From Solobacterium sp. (lineage in GTDB: Bacteria; Bacillota_I; Bacilli_A; Erysipelotrichales; Erysipelotrichaceae), in assembly GCA_017543025.1 (NCBI GenBank), contig JAFYGX010000146.1, positions 1 through 6,525 of the forward strand: a stretch of DNA of 6,525 nt, read 5' to 3'. The notes beneath the pieces were generated by a model, which had not been told where the DNA came from, ran no database searches, and was given only the letters and a program-made list of their open reading frames with translations. Within the stretch, counting starts at the first letter, position 1. Every line of letters starts with the position of its first letter. Of the stretch, positions 4,517 through 6,525 are shown piece by piece. Made by a program: the position numbers and the translations under genes.

Positions 4517-6525
4517 TCACCCGGCAAAACACTTTTTTGCGTCTTCCATCTCTTTCTTCAGCATCCGCGAACTCATCCGCATGGCTCCGTTGGCAAATGC
4601 GGCGTTCTGAACCAGCGCATCGCTGGTCGCTACCGTAACCGTATAGCGGCCCGAAAGGTCGTATACCAGCTTTTCAATATAGGCATCTGCCGTCTGTCCG
4701 GTTTTCGTATAAACCACTTCCAGCCCGCCGGTTTTATAGGAGGTACCGATATTTCCCTTCTGCCGGTATCCGTCAAATACGACAATCATCCGCTCTCCTC
4801 TGAACCCCTGATATGCGGCAACCTCATCGATCAAATGTTCCCGCGCAGAGGTGATATCCGATTCGTCAAATCCGCTTTCATAAAGCAGATTATATCCGTC
4901 AATAATCATACATCCAGGCAGGATGGGCGCTGTCTTTCCCTTCCACGCCTTCGGTTCTTCCACCACCTTCTTCGGTTTATCGGGTCTTCGGTTCTGCCCG
5001 GACTCCGATGCAATGATCGCCTGCAGCTCGTCTTCCCCGACATGATATGTACGATGGGAATAAGAAGATTCCGCAGCACTCTCGTAAGGCGGAATGCTCA
5101 TGAACGCATCCGATTCTTCCCACGATACAGAGAATGCACTGCCATGGGAACAGAATACCGACCCTGGCGGATTGCGCAGATCCTGAAGCGGATCATATCC
5201 GGATTGTACAATGAGTGCTTCCGCATCCCTGCTTTCTTCATACCCGCATGGCTGCAGAATGCATCGCCCGGTTCCTCTTGTATAGGCCGTTACATCCGAC
5301 TGGCAGTTCATCATTGTTCGCAGCGGGCCGCTTCCGCTGATCTTCATACCGGAAGCTGTCTCGCTGACCGTAACGGAAGCACCTCTTACCTCCAGATCAT
5401 AAAGCGCATGACTGAGATATTCGGAAGAAAGGTCAATCTCATATCTGCAGTACGGCTCAAGCAGCACGGAATCTGCTTTCATCAGCGCCTGGCGCACCGC
5501 TCTTCTTGCCGCATTGCGAAGATCGCCGCCTTCGGTATGCTTGAGATGTCCTTTTCCGGCTGTCAGAACGATCTTCACATCACTCAGCAGCGCTCCCGTC
5601 AGCACGCCTTTGTGCGGAATTGTCCGCAGCGCCTGCAGAATCGATGTCTGCCAGTGTGCAGCCAGCGCATCAAATGAACATTCACTGACCACTTCAATCC
5701 CGCTGTTTCGTTCTGCCGGCTCCAGCCGGACATGCACTTCCGCATAATGGCGAAGCGGTTCAAAATGCCCGCAGCCATGAACGGTCTCTCGGATCGTTTC
5801 CCGGTATACGATTTTCCCCTGCCCGAAGGTCACTTCAAGTCCGCTCATTTCCATGATGCGATGACGCAGAATCTCCTTCTGCATCTCGCCCATCACACTG
5901 ACGGAAAGCTCCCCGTCTTCCTCTTCATAGGAGAGTTCCAGCATCGGATCTTCTTCCGCCAGCCTGCGGACAGTCTCATACAGAATCCGCATATCACCTG
6001 CGCGCCCGGTATTGAGCGTATAGGTAAGACAGGGTTCGATGATCGGCGGCTTCTGATCGCGTTCAAATCCGAGCCCCTGCCCGGCTTCCAGATGTTTCGT
6101 ACCGTAAATCACCGCAATTGCGCCGGCCGGCGCTTCATTTACCGTAACCAGCTGTGCCCCTTCCCGCATCGCTATGCGGTCTGCTTTTTCCGTTTCCGTC
6201 AGCTTCTGTCTTGCATACAGTGTGCCGCCGGTGACACGTACATGGGCCAGGTGTCCTTCAGCTCCGTTGGTGATTTTGAATACTCTTGCGCCGAAGGTTT
6301 CGGGAAACGGACGCGGTTCCGTATAAAATGCGATCGCATCCAGCAGTTCTTCAATCCCCTGTTCCTTCAATGCAGAGCCAAACAGCACCGGAAAACATTC
6401 CCGGTTCATTACAGCCTGTATCTTCTTCCGGTCAGAAACGCATCCGGTTTCGAGATATTCGTTCATCATAGGATCATTGACCATGCCGAACGCTTCTTCC
6501 GTTCCTTCCGTATTCAGCGGAATGC
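4517..6525 (-). CDS. Tet(M)/EF-G-like translational GTPase fused to a C-terminal YacP/Rae1-type NYN RNase domain (5' end outside window)
   Basis: The visible 668 residues begin in the late G domain; the frame is open to the edge, and the internal Met at 6484 is not the true start. Counting from that Met: the G5-like FPVLFGSALKEQGI (31-44), domain II (66-145), domain III with EEDPMLELSYEEEDGELSVSVMGEMQKEI (177-205), domain IV (220-340), and domain V with LLEPYCRYEI...EYLSHALYDL (341-364). This follows Tet(M)/Tet(O) closely. The domain IV loop reads KGHLKHTEGGD rather than the YYSPVSTPAD of Tet(M), so tetracycline protection is doubtful. A linker of about 105 residues leads to an NYN domain (524-651): MIIDGYNLLYESG (D529), RMIVVFDGY, QTADAYIEKL (D600, E604) and VATSD (D622), all matching YacP/Rae1. 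It probably binds the ribosomal A site and may cut RNA there; that coupling is inference. The stop is TGA at 4519-4517. Confidence 0.88.
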   Translation of the reverse strand, partial: IPLNTEGTEEAFGMVNDPMMNEYLETGCVSDRKKIQAVMNRECFPVLFGSALKEQGIEELLDAIAFYTEPRPFPETFGARVFKITNGAEGHLAHVRVTGGTLYARQKLTETEKADRIAMREGAQLVTVNEAPAGAIAVIYGTKHLEAGQGLGFERDQKPPIIEPCLTYTLNTGRAGDMRILYETVRRLAEEDPMLELSYEEEDGELSVSVMGEMQKEILRHRIMEMSGLEVTFGQGKIVYRETIRETVHGCGHFEPLRHYAEVHVRLEPAERNSGIEVVSECSFDALAAHWQTSILQALRTIPHKGVLTGALLSDVKIVLTAGKGHLKHTEGGDLRNAARRAVRQALMKADSVLLEPYCRYEIDLSSEYLSHALYDLEVRGASVTVSETASGMKISGSGPLRTMMNCQSDVTAYTRGTGRCILQPCGYEESRDAEALIVQSGYDPLQDLRNPPGSVFCSHGSAFSVSWEESDAFMSIPPYESAAESSYSHRTYHVGEDELQAIIASESGQNRRPDKPKKVVEEPKAWKGKTAPILPGCMIIDGYNLLYESGFDESDITSAREHLIDEVAAYQGFRGERMIVVFDGYRQKGNIGTSYKTGGLEVVYTKTGQTADAYIEKLVYDLSGRYTVTVATSDALVQNAAFANGAMRMSSRMLKKEMEDAKKCFAG

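Noticed and set aside
4524..4540. GCAAAA/TTTTGC stem at the end of the GTPase-RNase gene
   Set aside because: It is A/T-rich, lies inside the last codons, and is not followed by a T-run; probably chance.
4448..5677. Long open plus-strand frame (409 codons) opposite the GTPase-RNase gene
   Set aside because: It is antisense to a strongly conserved gene and reads as Arg/Ser/His-rich sequence with no recognisable domain; it is a by-product of the codon bias of the real gene.

Overview
The window (roughly half G+C by eye) looks like a Bacillota (Firmicutes) chromosome, perhaps a gut Erysipelotrichia or Clostridia lineage. This is inferred from strong AGGAGG-type ribosome binding sites, a CpXC-domain protein, an Rpn-type PD-(D/E)XK nuclease and a Tet(M)-like GTPase fused to a YacP/Rae1-type NYN domain. 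The exact taxon cannot be fixed from sequence alone. Every gene I support lies on the minus strand, so transcription runs from high to low coordinates.

Layout in transcription order. (1) 6525-4517: the 3' two thirds of a translational GTPase of the EF-G/Tet(M) superfamily with a C-terminal NYN (PIN-like) RNase domain; its GTP-binding start lies outside the window. (2) An 82-bp gap with a consensus -10 box and a strong inverted repeat. (3) 4434-~3785: an OB-fold, SSB-like protein whose 3' end appears frameshifted. (4) 3788-2310: malQ, a complete GH77 4-alpha-glucanotransferase. (5) 2299-1658: a CpXC zinc-binding protein. Genes 3-5 are tightly packed (an ATGA junction and a 10-bp gap) and probably form an operon. 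(6) 1577-1350: a small, acidic, probably exported protein with an unusual in-frame extension after its stop, followed by a terminator-like hairpin. (7) 1030-170: a complete Rpn-family nuclease with its own extended -10 promoter. (8) 141-1: a second copy of only the Rpn C-terminal module, running off the window edge.

The most exciting part is at the low-coordinate end. The Rpn gene carries a near-perfect internal Shine-Dalgarno and ATG at codon 213, placed to make a separate 74-aa C-terminal protein. This matches the gene-within-gene toxin/antitoxin arrangement described for E. coli Rpn anti-phage proteins. Directly downstream is a free-standing duplicate of that same C-terminal module, with its own ribosome binding site. 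It differs by exactly one GREE tetrad repeat and a short cluster of substitutions. I read this as an RpnL/RpnS pair plus an extra, diverged RpnS-like antitoxin gene.

The second notable element is the ribosomal GTPase-RNase fusion. It joins an A-site-binding fold to an RNase family whose B. subtilis member (Rae1) acts on mRNA at the ribosomal A site.
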